From NCBI RefSeq assembly GCF_001792815.1, contig NZ_CP017674.1, positions 2,418,001 to 2,482,000 of the forward strand: a DNA stretch of 64,000 bases, in the 5' to 3' direction. Numbering within the stretch: position 1 is the first letter of the stretch; every line of letters starts with the position of its first letter. The notes below the pieces were generated by a model. The model was given only the letters and a program-made list of their open reading frames with translations. It ran no database searches and was not told the DNA's origin. Both the position numbers and the translations under genes were made by a program. This DNA is from Microbacterium sp. BH-3-3-3. Its GTDB lineage: Bacteria; Actinomycetota; Actinomycetes; Actinomycetales; Microbacteriaceae. Below are positions 1 to 8,500 of this stretch, in pieces.

Positions 1-382
1 CCAGGCCGTAGCCGGCGAGCGTGGCCAGCAGCGTCGCCCCGCCGGCGCCGACCGCGACGTACAGCAGCGTGTTGCCGAGCCACCGCAGGAAGATGCCGTC
101 GCGGTAGGTGAGGGTCTGCGCGATGTTGTCGAAGAGCGCGAAGCTGTTTCCGGGGCCGAGCCCGAAGGTCGTGAACAGGTCGGGCTGGGTCTTGGTGGCG
201 TTGATGACCAGCCACGCCAGCGGCACGAGCGTGTACAGCAAGTACAGGCCCATGACGATGCCCAGCACGATCGACTTCTTGCCCTGGGTGGGCGAGGTGC
301 GGGCGAAGCGGCGGCGGGTGCCGCCGGCACGCGGGGTGGTCACCGAGACGGTGTCGGTGCGGGGTGCGGTCGCGGTGGTCAT
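1..382 (-). CDS. carbohydrate ABC transporter permease, MalG-type (partial, runs off left edge)
   Basis: Inner-membrane permease subunit of a sugar-import ABC transporter. Only the first 127 codons lie in the window. A basic, Thr/Pro-rich cytoplasmic tail (residues 1-36) is followed by TM1 (about 38-60), the Lys-Thr-containing extracytoplasmic loop typical of MalG/LacG permeases, and the start of TM2 (about 104-127). The ATG overlaps the stop of the upstream permease by four bases (ATGA), so the two are translationally coupled. The substrate-binding protein is not between the promoter and these permeases and must lie to the left or elsewhere. Family assignment is firm; substrate is inferred only from the regulator context (possibly galacto-oligosaccharides). 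Confidence 0.88.
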   Translation of the reverse strand, partial: MTTATAPRTDTVSVTTPRAGGTRRRFARTSPTQGKKSIVLGIVMGLYLLYTLVPLAWLVINATKTQPDLFTTFGLGPGNSFALFDNIAQTLTYRDGIFLRWLGNTLLYVAVGAGGATLLATLAGYGL

Positions 383-1302
383 CGCGCCTCCTGACGTGAG
401 CCGCGCAGCTGCACGACGTAGGCGATGACGGCGGTGATGACGCCCATGATGATGGCGATCGTGGCCGCGTAGTTGTACTGCTGGCCGGCGAACGAGAGGT
501 TGTAGGCGTACATGTTCGGCGTGAAGAACGTCGAGATCGTGTTCGGGGCCAGCGGCTTGAGGATGTTCGGCTCGTTGAAGAGCTGGAAGCTGCCGATGAT
601 CGAGAAGATCGTGGCGATGACCACGGCACCGCGGACCGCCGGGATCTTGATCGAGAAGATCGTGCGCCAGGCGCCCGCGCCGTCGATCGAGGCCGCCTCG
701 TACAGCTCGCCCGGAATGGTCTTGAGTGACGAGTAGAAGATGAGCATGTTGTAGCCCACGAACTGCCAGGTCACGATGTTGCCGATCGACAGCAGCATCC
801 ATTCGGGGAGGAACGGCTGGACCACGTTCCCGCCGAGCAGATCGTTGAGGTTGCGGGTCAGGCCGAACTGGTCGCCGTAGATGTAGCCCCACATGAGCAC
901 GGCCACGACGGCGGGCACCGCGTAGGGCAGGAAGATCACCATGCGGTAGAAGCCGGCGGCGTGCAGGCGCGCACTGTCGATCGCGAGGGCGGCGGCCAGG
1001 GCCAGCAGGAGCATGATCGGCACCTGCACGACGAGGAAGATCGAGACCCGGCCCAGACCGTCCCAGAACTTCTCGTCTCCGAAGGCGGTGACGTAGTTCT
1101 CGAAGCCGACGAACGCGTTGCCGCCGACCAGCTGGTCGCGGAACAGGCTGAGGTAGATCGAGTACGCCAGGGGCGCGAGGAACACGAGCGCGAACACCAC
1201 GGCGAAGGGGGCGACGAACAGCCAGCCGCGGTCGTCGATTCGGGTGCGCCGTTTGCGCCGCGGGGTGCGCAGCGCGGGCGGGGGTGCCGCGGTGGTCGTC
1301 AT
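379..1302 (-). CDS. carbohydrate ABC transporter permease, MalF/UgpA-type
   Basis: First gene of a minus-strand sugar ABC operon; 307 aa. Six membrane spans are visible, the first at about residues 27-52. The permease signature EAASIDGAGAWRTIF begins near residue 202; this is the EAA loop that docks onto the ATPase. No ATP-binding gene is present, as is usual in actinobacteria where one shared MsiK/MalK-type ATPase serves many importers (established knowledge). The start at MTTTAAPPP gives a 111-bp divergent gap to the LacI gene. That gap carries a TTGACA -35, an AT-rich -10 and two LacI-type operators, so LacI repression of this operon is a good inference. Confidence 0.92.
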   Translation of the reverse strand: MTTTAAPPPALRTPRRKRRTRIDDRGWLFVAPFAVVFALVFLAPLAYSIYLSLFRDQLVGGNAFVGFENYVTAFGDEKFWDGLGRVSIFLVVQVPIMLLLALAAALAIDSARLHAAGFYRMVIFLPYAVPAVVAVLMWGYIYGDQFGLTRNLNDLLGGNVVQPFLPEWMLLSIGNIVTWQFVGYNMLIFYSSLKTIPGELYEAASIDGAGAWRTIFSIKIPAVRGAVVIATIFSIIGSFQLFNEPNILKPLAPNTISTFFTPNMYAYNLSFAGQQYNYAATIAIIMGVITAVIAYVVQLRGSRQEAR

Positions 1303-1348
1303 CGTCCAGTGCCTCTTCGTTGATGCGCATTCGGGCCGGGCGGTCGGA

Positions 1349-1398
1349 ATGTTGACGTAAACATAACTCGACCCCCGCTAAGGTGTCAACGTCAACAT
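1349..1398. promoter_or_regulatory. divergent promoter region with two LacI-type operators
   Basis: Two copies of a 16-bp near-palindrome lie between the permease operon and lacI. ATGTTGACGTAAACAT (1349-1364) is one base off the perfect palindrome; GTGTCAACGTCAACAT (1383-1398) matches 13 of 16. For the minus-strand operon, TTGACA reads at 1390-1385 and TATGTT at 1365-1360 (19-bp spacing; TTATGT gives 18). One operator therefore covers the -35 and the other the -10. The same sequence recurs perfectly twice at 5450-5479. Confidence 0.8.
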
Positions 1399-1413
1399 CC
1401 CGAGGGGGCAGGC

Positions 1414-2460
1414 ATGAGCGAGACGACGACGGCGTCGACCGCGACACCGGCGCGAGAGCGCCGGCGCGAGGTGTCGATGGCCGATGTGGCCGCCGCCGCC
1501 GGAGTGTCGGGCCAGACGGTCTCGCGCGTGGCCAACGGCCGCACCAACGTCGATCCCGATACGCGTCAGCGCGTCCTCGACGCCATGGCGTCGCTCGGCT
1601 ACCGCCCCAACAGTGCGGCGCGAGCGCTGCGATCGGGCCGGTTCCGCAGCATCGGCGTGATCATGTTCTCGCTGAGCTCGTACGGCAACACGCGCACGCT
1701 CGATGCGCTCGCGTCGATGGCCGCGGCATCCGGGTACTCCATCACCCTCATCACCGTGCACTCGGCCTCGCAGTCCGACGTGTCGGGGGCGTTCTCGCGT
1801 CTGCGCGAACACGCCGTCGACGGCGTGGTGATCCTGATCGAGACCCACCGCCTCGGCGAGAACGAGTTGTCGCTGCCCACCGGGCTGCCCGTGGTGGTGG
1901 TCGACTCGAGCGCCGACTACCCGTACGCGGTCGTCGACAACGACCAGGCGCAGGGCGCCCGTCTGGCCACCGAGCATCTGCTCGACCTCGGTCACGCGAC
2001 CGTCTGGCACGTCTCGGGGCCGCCGGAGTCCTTCGCCGCCGAGCGTCGCCGTCACGCGTGGCACGCCGCCCTCGAGGACCGCGGACGCCGTGTGCCCGCG
2101 GTGCAGATCGGTGACTGGACCGCCGACTCGGGGCATCGCATCGGCGCCGCCCTCGCGCACGACACCGCCGTCACGGCGGTGTTCGCCGCGAACGATCAGA
2201 TGGCGCTCGGCGTGATCCGCGCCCTGCACGAGGCCGGCCGCGACGTGCCGGGCGACGTCAGTGTCGTCGGCTTCGACGACATGCCCGAGGCGGCCAACTT
2301 CTGGCCTCCACTCACCACCGTGCGCCAGCGCTTCGAGCGCGTCGGCGAAGAGGCGATGAGCGCGTTGATCGCCGATATCGAGGGCACCGGGGGAGAGCAC
2401 GCCCGCACGCTCGTGCCGACGTCGCTCGTGGTGCGCGCGAGCTCGGGTCGCCGCGGCTGA
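1414..2460 (+). CDS. LacI-family transcriptional regulator
   Basis: 348-aa repressor. The N-terminal LacI helix-turn-helix spans about residues 25-75 and includes ADVAAAAGVSGQTVSRVANG and the hinge-helix region RPNSAARALRSG. The rest is a periplasmic-binding-protein-like sugar-sensing domain with the typical VVDNDQAQGARLATEHLLDLGH and ANDQMALGVIRALHEAG stretches. The ATG follows a GAGGGGG ribosome-binding site. Its closest plausible targets are its own promoter and the permease operon, through operators at 1349-1398, and the GH30 gene at 5522, through operators at 5450-5479. This is inferred from shared palindromes; the effector sugar is unknown, a beta-1,6-galacto-oligosaccharide being a reasonable guess. 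Confidence 0.93.
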   Translation: MSETTTASTATPARERRREVSMADVAAAAGVSGQTVSRVANGRTNVDPDTRQRVLDAMASLGYRPNSAARALRSGRFRSIGVIMFSLSSYGNTRTLDALASMAAASGYSITLITVHSASQSDVSGAFSRLREHAVDGVVILIETHRLGENELSLPTGLPVVVVDSSADYPYAVVDNDQAQGARLATEHLLDLGHATVWHVSGPPESFAAERRRHAWHAALEDRGRRVPAVQIGDWTADSGHRIGAALAHDTAVTAVFAANDQMALGVIRALHEAGRDVPGDVSVVGFDDMPEAANFWPPLTTVRQRFERVGEEAMSALIADIEGTGGEHARTLVPTSLVVRASSGRRG

Positions 2461-2667
2461 GAGCGCCCTCCTCGTGCCGGGGGACGGGGAAGAGCGGTGT
2501 CGTGGTGAACGCTCGTGACGAGACGGCCGACACGATCGAACTGCGTTGCACCGACGAAGGGCCGCGTGATCGCGTCGAGCCGGCGGGCGAGCTGTGGGGG
2601 TGGGCGACGTCGCTCATAACGGCCCCTGAGGGCGTCGTGCGAACGCGGTGTGAGGGCAATCGGGATC

Positions 2668-3111
2668 TCAGTCGTGCACGGGCGCCTGGGTGGCGTGGAT
2701 GGGGAGCTCTCCCGCTGGGCGAACAAGGGCCGTCGGCCCGGGGTCGGTGAACCCGAACTGCTCATAGAGGCCGTGCGCGTCGCTCGTGAAAAGCGTCCAG
2801 CGGAAATGAGCGCCGGGGCCGTCGTCGATCATCGCCTTGACGATCCTCTTACCCAGACCGTTTCCGCGATGCTCCTCCAGCACGATGACGTCGGCAAGAT
2901 ACGCAAAACCGAGGCCGTCAGACACGGCGCGAGCGAAGCCGACCTGCTCGCCGCTTTGCGCGTCGTAGGCCCCGATCACTCGCCACGCCTCACGAATCTG
3001 AGTGGCGACGTCTTCTCGGCTGCGCCATTTCCCCCAGTAAGCCTCGCGCAGCGCACCCCAGACCATGTCCGTGTCGACACGGTCACGGTCGTCGTCAACG
3101 AGGTAGCTCAC
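2668..3111 (-). CDS. GNAT-family N-acetyltransferase
   Basis: 147-aa single-domain Gcn5-related acetyltransferase, which transfers acetyl from acetyl-CoA to an unknown amine. The GNAT core is clear: beta4 LADVIVLEEHRGNGLGKRIV contains the acetyl-CoA pyrophosphate-binding R/Q-x-x-G-x-G/A motif (EHRGNGLGK, about residues 79-87), followed by the LFTSDAHGLYEQFGF helix and strand near the C-terminus. No neighbour indicates its substrate. It is convergent with the LacI gene, and the gap 2461-2667 shows no feature I can support. Confidence 0.85.
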   Translation of the reverse strand: MSYLVDDDRDRVDTDMVWGALREAYWGKWRSREDVATQIREAWRVIGAYDAQSGEQVGFARAVSDGLGFAYLADVIVLEEHRGNGLGKRIVKAMIDDGPGAHFRWTLFTSDAHGLYEQFGFTDPGPTALVRPAGELPIHATQAPVHD

Positions 3112-3277
3112 CCTGGCACTTTAGAGCGGGTTCGGCCGTCCGTCATCACGCGGGTTCCCCTCGGCTCGAACGGCTCGCCGCCGTTGTGCGGGACTTCTCC
3201 TCGAGCAACCTGGTGATATCGAAGGCGAGCAAGCGGGTTCGAACTAGTCCCTCTCCAGCCGCGATGATCGCCAACGA

Positions 3278-3312
3278 CAGAGGGACCGGGCTCAATCGGC
3301 CCGGTCCCTCTG
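3278..3312 (-). terminator. intrinsic-type hairpin downstream of the 158-aa gene
   Basis: Perfect 14-bp GC-rich inverted repeat, CAGAGGGACCGGGC (3278-3291) against 3299-3312, with a 7-nt loop; it extends one more A-T pair. It sits just past the stop of the minus-strand gene ending at 3342. No U-tract is evident on either strand. Confidence 0.6.
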
Positions 3313-3341
3313 TGCAAATTCGTCCGTGAAACGATCGACGT

Positions 3342-3818
3342 CTACATTTCGTATGCCTCGGCGAGCTGAGTGGATAGGAACACTGACCACGGGATGTCAG
3401 AGAGGTCAGCGGCGTTCGTGCGTATGCCGCGACGCTGCGCGGCCTCCGCGTACAGGTCCCAGGGAAATGCGTTGGGTTCGAGGGCCTCTGATTGAACGAG
3501 GGTCACGACTTCGGTGACGACTTCGCGGGCAGGCCGTTTCCACGAGATTGGCTCGGTGGGACCGTGCCGGTATCTCGAGAGGCCCCGGTCCATGTCCAGT
3601 CGAATGAGAGACCCATCTGACAAGCGGAGGAACTGCGTGATCTGCATCAGCAGTAGTCGTTCGTCAGGAGCATGTGTCGCTTCGTCCAGGTCACACATGA
3701 TCACCAGGGCGGTCACGGTTGCCGCAGAAATATCGATCGGGGCAAGCTGAGCGGAGTTGGGTGTGACGTGGACATCGCTCACGGGGCCATACCTTGATGG
3801 GGGGTCGAGGTGGGTCAT
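3342..3818 (-). CDS. hypothetical protein, 158 aa
   Basis: I do not recognise this family. It is a soluble, mildly acidic protein without signal peptide or membrane segment. The centre reads like a beta-rich fold (VTALVIMCDLDEATH, LLLMQITQFLRLSDGSLIRLDMDRGLSR), and an Ala/Glu-rich helical C-terminus ends in AEAYEM. Codon usage is a little less GC-extreme than in the catabolic operons nearby. It stands alone, with a strong hairpin after the stop. The ATG at 3818 is preceded by a weak purine stretch only. It could be an immunity-like or regulatory small protein, but nothing in the sequence proves that. Confidence 0.6.
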   Translation of the reverse strand: MTHLDPPSRYGPVSDVHVTPNSAQLAPIDISAATVTALVIMCDLDEATHAPDERLLLMQITQFLRLSDGSLIRLDMDRGLSRYRHGPTEPISWKRPAREVVTEVVTLVQSEALEPNAFPWDLYAEAAQRRGIRTNAADLSDIPWSVFLSTQLAEAYEM

Positions 3819-3985
3819 GCTGGCGAGCAGTTCAAGTTCTTCGCGGTGCTGTAGTGCTTTCCCGGGGGCAGGAAGTGTCCACGGTACGGGTCATCGCGCA
3901 TCCCGTCTGTAGTCCGAAAGGGGGACCGCATTCGCGCTGATCTCCCGCGCCGTCTGACACCGCGTCCGGCGGTACGGTGTTGGCT

Positions 3986-4576
3986 ATGCGGCGTCGACTT
4001 CTCGTCATACCCAGTGCGTTTGTCATCGTCGTCTTGGCTCTCACCGGGTGTGCGTCCGGTGCGAATGTCGTCCCGGGCGCCGGAGACGAAGATCGGATTG
4101 CTCCAGTTCAGCCCAGCGAATCTTCCGCGGGTGTCGCGGGAGATGCCGCGGCGCTCGCGCAAGCCCAGGCATGGCTCGACGCGGCGAACCTCCCACCGGG
4201 AGCGGTACGCACGGACACCTCGCCCGGCGATTTCAACTCCTACACCGGGTGGCCATGCGGCCCCTACGAGCAGTCGGAAGGATTCTGGGTCATCCCCGAC
4301 ACGACCGTGGTCGACGCGGCCAATTGGCTGATCGAGAACCCCACCGCCGACCTCGTTACGACGAACTTCGCTCCCGCGACCGAGGAACGGGGACCGGTCG
4401 ATTCGGCGGTCGTCGGATACATCCCCGCGCCCGGTGCGCAAGAAGGGATCGTCTACACGCTCGCGAAGAAGGAGGGGGACGTTGCGATCCGGGCGGAGGT
4501 CGCCGCACAAACCGACACCGCCTCCTGCCCTCCACTGCCCGACGGCTCGACGTATGGGGCACCCGGACAGGGGTAA
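3986..4576 (+). CDS. putative lipoprotein, 196 aa
   Basis: Secreted lipid-anchored protein of unknown function. The N-terminus is a classic lipoprotein signal: MRRRLL, a hydrophobic core, then lipobox L19-T-G-C22. The mature part opens with a low-complexity Gly/Ala/Ser linker, then a roughly 130-aa domain with Cys pairs (the WPCGPYEQ region and TASCPPLPDG near the end) that could form a disulfide. An in-frame GTG lies nine bases upstream, but the ATG places the Arg-rich n-region right at the start and is preferred. It is convergent with the membrane protein at 4667. The domain resembles the small uncharacterised lipoproteins common in Micrococcales. Confidence 0.72.
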   Translation: MRRRLLVIPSAFVIVVLALTGCASGANVVPGAGDEDRIAPVQPSESSAGVAGDAAALAQAQAWLDAANLPPGAVRTDTSPGDFNSYTGWPCGPYEQSEGFWVIPDTTVVDAANWLIENPTADLVTTNFAPATEERGPVDSAVVGYIPAPGAQEGIVYTLAKKEGDVAIRAEVAAQTDTASCPPLPDGSTYGAPGQG

Positions 4577-4614
4577 CGCACTCGGGGTTTTCGGCGTCGC
4601 GAGCGTGCTCCCGA

Positions 4615-4636
4615 TGCGAAACCGATCGGTTTCGCA
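4615..4636. other. 22-bp perfect palindrome between convergent genes
   Basis: The core GCGAAACCGATCGGTTTCGC plus one flanking T/A pair is fully palindromic. It sits between two convergent genes, so it may be a compact bidirectional terminator (8-9-bp stem, GATC loop). It could also be a protein-binding site; no U-tract was seen. Confidence 0.45.
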
Positions 4637-4666
4637 AGATTGAGGGCGCCCGCAGGTGAAGGGCGT

Positions 4667-5239
4667 CTAGCGACGGCGGCGAAGAAGGGCGACGGCGAGC
4701 GTCGCGAGCAGGCCGACGAGAGCCACGGGCAAAGTGAAGCCGGTGAGAACGATCGTCGAAGTCCACACCGGCAGCTCGGATGGGGGACTTTCCCCGCGTG
4801 ATGCTGCCCCTATCGACCAGCCGATGACCCACATGGAGACGATGAGGGCGGCGAGCATGAACCCCAGGCCGACCGTCACCCTGCGGCTGAGGCGGGTGAG
4901 AGCCTTGCCGGTCGCTCGGCACAATCCGCCCGCGGCAGCAAGCAGCAGAAGACCAAAGACGACAGTGATGCCTTCCTCGCCCTCATCGCTCGTGCCGCTG
5001 AGCGTCGTGAAGCATGCCACGCCAAGAATGGCCGCGAAAGCGGCCCAGGGGATGATGGCGGATGCGGTGGCGATGCCAGCCCATCGGTCTATCGAGGGTT
5101 CCGGATGCACCGCTTCAAGGTCCCCCGCGTCGGCCGTCACCGCACCAACGTAGCTTGCGAACTGAGACGATCCCCGCTGATCAAGCGGAGCGCCCCGCGA
5201 GGTGATCGCCGTTCGTTCACATGGACGAACCGCAGCCAC
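4667..5239 (-). CDS. hypothetical integral membrane protein, four predicted spans
   Basis: Up to 190 aa with four hydrophobic segments: about residues 58-78, 90-106, 123-142 and 161-184. It ends in a LLRRRR tail that fits a cytoplasmic C-terminus. No catalytic motif was recognised. The first 33 residues look unlike the rest and may be untranslated: a GTG at 5140 (VTADAGDLEAVHPEPS) is an equally plausible start and would give a 157-aa protein. The gene is flanked by the GH30 promoter region but transcribed away from it, so a functional link is not implied. Confidence 0.55.
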   Translation of the reverse strand: MAAVRPCERTAITSRGAPLDQRGSSQFASYVGAVTADAGDLEAVHPEPSIDRWAGIATASAIIPWAAFAAILGVACFTTLSGTSDEGEEGITVVFGLLLLAAAGGLCRATGKALTRLSRRVTVGLGFMLAALIVSMWVIGWSIGAASRGESPPSELPVWTSTIVLTGFTLPVALVGLLATLAVALLRRRR

Positions 5240-5417
5240 TCATGCCTAGCTGCTCGTACGACTGTTAGTGCACGATTCTCTCGACGCCGGCGGGGGAGAA
5301 TCCACACCGCGGGGCGCCCACCTCACCCAAAGGAGGTCCGCGATGTGCGCGCGCGTCGGGTTGGTGTAGCCGCCTCTCCGCCCACGACGCGCGGGAGGAC
5401 CGTTCGGTCGAAAGTCG

Positions 5418-5479
5418 TTGCGCTCGTCGCCGGGGCTCGCCTAGGCTCGATGTTGACGTCAACATGTTGACGTCAACAT
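5418..5479 (+). promoter_or_regulatory. GH30 promoter with two overlapping perfect LacI operators
   Basis: A possible -35 TTGCGC (5418-5423) and -10 TAGGCT (5442-5447) are separated by 18 bp. Immediately downstream ATGTTGACGTCAACAT occurs at 5450-5465 and again at 5464-5479, sharing two bases, with centres 14 bp apart. The pair covers the expected transcription start, a standard repression position. The palindromes match those next to the lacI gene at 1414. Confidence 0.8.
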
Positions 5480-5521
5480 CCCCCCACAGGCCGCATCGGA
5501 GCGGCCGGAACGGAACCGACG

Positions 5522-8500
5522 ATGACGTCTCGTGTCCTATCCTTCACCTGCGCCGCGGCCCTGGTCGCCGGCGCCCTGACCGTCGGGTCGGCCTCCGCGC
5601 CGCCCCCCGCGCGCGCGGCCGACGACCCCGCGGCCGTGCGCATCACCCCGAATCCCGCGTCGGCCACCGAGGCCTTCGAGGGGTGGGGAACCAGCCTGGT
5701 GTGGTTCGCCAACGCCACCGGCAACTACCCCGCCGACGTGCGGCAGAAGCTCTTCGACGCCGTCTTCGGCGACGAGGGGCTGAACCTCAACATCGCCCGC
5801 TACAACGTCGGCGGCGGCAACGCCTCCGACGTGCCGCCCTACCTGCGCCCGGGTGGTGCGGTGCCCGGCTTCTGGAACCCCGAGCTGCCCGCGACCGACG
5901 CCGAGGGCGAGATCACCTCGACCTACGCCGACCGCGACCGCTACCGCGAGGCGTGGAACTCCGACGACCCGACCCACTACGACTTCTCGGCCGACTCGGC
6001 CCAGCGCTGGTGGCTCGACGCCCTGAAGGACAAGGTCACCCACTGGGAGGCCTTCAGCAACTCGCCTCCGTACTTCCTCACCGACAGCGGCTTCGTCTCG
6101 GGCGGGATCAACGACGCCACGAGCGAGCAGCTCGCCCCCGCCGACATGGACGCCTTCGCCGGGTACATGGTGAGCGTCGTCGACGAGCTCGAGAGAGCCC
6201 ACGGCATCCGTTTCGACACCATCGACCCCTTCAACGAGCCGAACACGAACTACTGGCAGACGCAGATCCCCGAGGGCGCGACCTGGCCCACGGGCGGTCG
6301 CCAGGAGGGCGCGCACATCGGCCCCGAGCGTCAGGACGAGATGATCGGCGCGCTCGCCGAGCGCCTCGCCGCCGGATCGACCACCACGGATGCCGTGATC
6401 TCGGCGATGGACGAGACCAACCCGGGCATCTTCGCCACGAACTGGAACACCTGGTCCGAGGCGTCGAAGGATGCCGTCGACCAGCTGAACGTGCACACCT
6501 ACGGCACGGGCGGGCGCCCCGTCGTCCGCGACATCGCCAAGGCGTCCGACAAGCCGCTGTGGATGAGCGAGGTCGAGGGCAACTGGACCGACACCGGCCG
6601 CGGCTTCGTCACCGACGACATCGAGAACGGACTCGGCATGGCCTCGCACATCGTGGGCGACTTGCGCGAGCTCGAACCCGAGGCGTGGGTGTTCTGGCAG
6701 CCGGTCGAAGACCTCTACAACATGGAGAAGGTCGAGAAGCTCAACTGGGGCAGCGTCTTCATCGACTTCGACTGCAACGCCGAGGGTCTCTCGGAGCGCC
6801 GCATCGCCGACGGCGACGCCGACCCGAGCTGCCAGGTGCTCACGAACGAGAAGTTCAACACCGTGCGCAACTTCACGCACTACATCCAGCCCGGCGATCG
6901 GCTCATGGCCACCGACGACACGAACTCGACCGCGGCCATCGACGCCGACGGACAGGGCGCGTCGATCGTCCACGTCAACGCCGACGACACCGAGCAGGTC
7001 GTCGAACTCGACCTCCGCGGCTTCGGCGAGATCGCCGCGGGCGCGACGGTCACCCCGGTCGTCACGACCCAGTCGACCGCTGACGAGCCCACCGTCAACG
7101 CGCTCCGCGCCGGCGACGCCGTGACCGTGGACGCGGCATCCGGCATCGCGACCCTCACCGTGCCGGCGAAGTCGGTCGTCACGTTCGAGGTCGACGGCGT
7201 CTCGGGTGTGGCTGCCGACGCTCCGGCGTTCCGCGACCAGGACCGCGTGCAGCTCGTCGGCGTGCAGAGCGGACTCGCCCTGCAGGGCGGATCGGCCCTC
7301 ACGATCGACGAGGATGCCGCCACCCCCGAGGCCGCGAGGGCGCAGGGGTGGACCGTGCGCACCGTCGACGGCGCCGGGACGAACCGTCACCGCTTCACCC
7401 TCGAGAACGGCGACGGGCTGTTCCTCGGTTCGCGCGACGGGGCGACCGCCCTCGTCGACACCGACCCCGCCACCGCGGCGGCCGACCCGGCGACGCAGTG
7501 GATGGGCTCGACCCTCGACGGCTCGACGTACTCGGTGCTCAATGTCGCGGCCGAGCGCGTGCTCGACGTGGGCGGCGAGAGCCGCGAGCCGGGCGCCGGC
7601 GTGGGGCTGTGGACCTCGAACGGCGCGGGCAACCAGACCTGGCGTCTCGTGAGCACCACCGCCGTCGCCAGCGACCCGGTCTCGGTGGCGACCCCGGTGG
7701 GCACGGCTCCCGTCCTGCCCGAGACCGTCACGGTCCGCTACGCCGGGGGAGTGGGGCGCACGGCCGCCGTCACCTGGAACACCGACGGGCTCGATTTCGG
7801 GTCCGCCGGCACCGTGACGGTGCCCGGAACGGCCACCGAGGTGTTCGGCGCCACCGTCGAGGCCCGCGCCGAGGTCGAGGTGGGGGCGTTCACCGTCACC
7901 CGTCCCCGCTCGGTGACGGTCGTCGAGGGCAGCGCCCCGGCCGCCGTGCAGGCGCAGGCCGACGACACCGTGCTCGCCGAGATCCGCCCCTCGGGCGAGG
8001 GATACCCGGTTCCGGTCGAATGGGCCTGGGGCGACCTCGACGACGACGCCTTCGCCGAGCCCGGCACGGTGGACGTGGCCGGCACGACTGACGACGGGCT
8101 CGACGCGCGTCTGACGGTGATCGTCACGACCGCAGTCGACCGTAACGTCGCACCCGACAGCACGCCCTCGGCCACGTACACCGAGACCGGCTATGGGGTC
8201 GAGCGCACCATCAACGGCGACCCGTCCGACAAGGGCTGGTCGAACTGGCGATCGGATGCCAAGAACCCCCGCGACACCCTCGGCTACGCGCTCGCCGCCG
8301 ACGAGACCCTGCGCGGAGTCTCCGTGCAGTTCTATCGAGACGGAGGCCCGAGCTGGGCCGACACCGTGCGCGTCGACCACCGCATCGACGGCGGCGCATG
8401 GGTCGAGGGCGAGCCGGTCGCCGTGCCGGTGCCCGAGGCCGGTGCCCCGAGGGTCGAGGTGCCCGTCGAGGGTGCCCGCGCCGATGAGGTGCGGGTCGTG

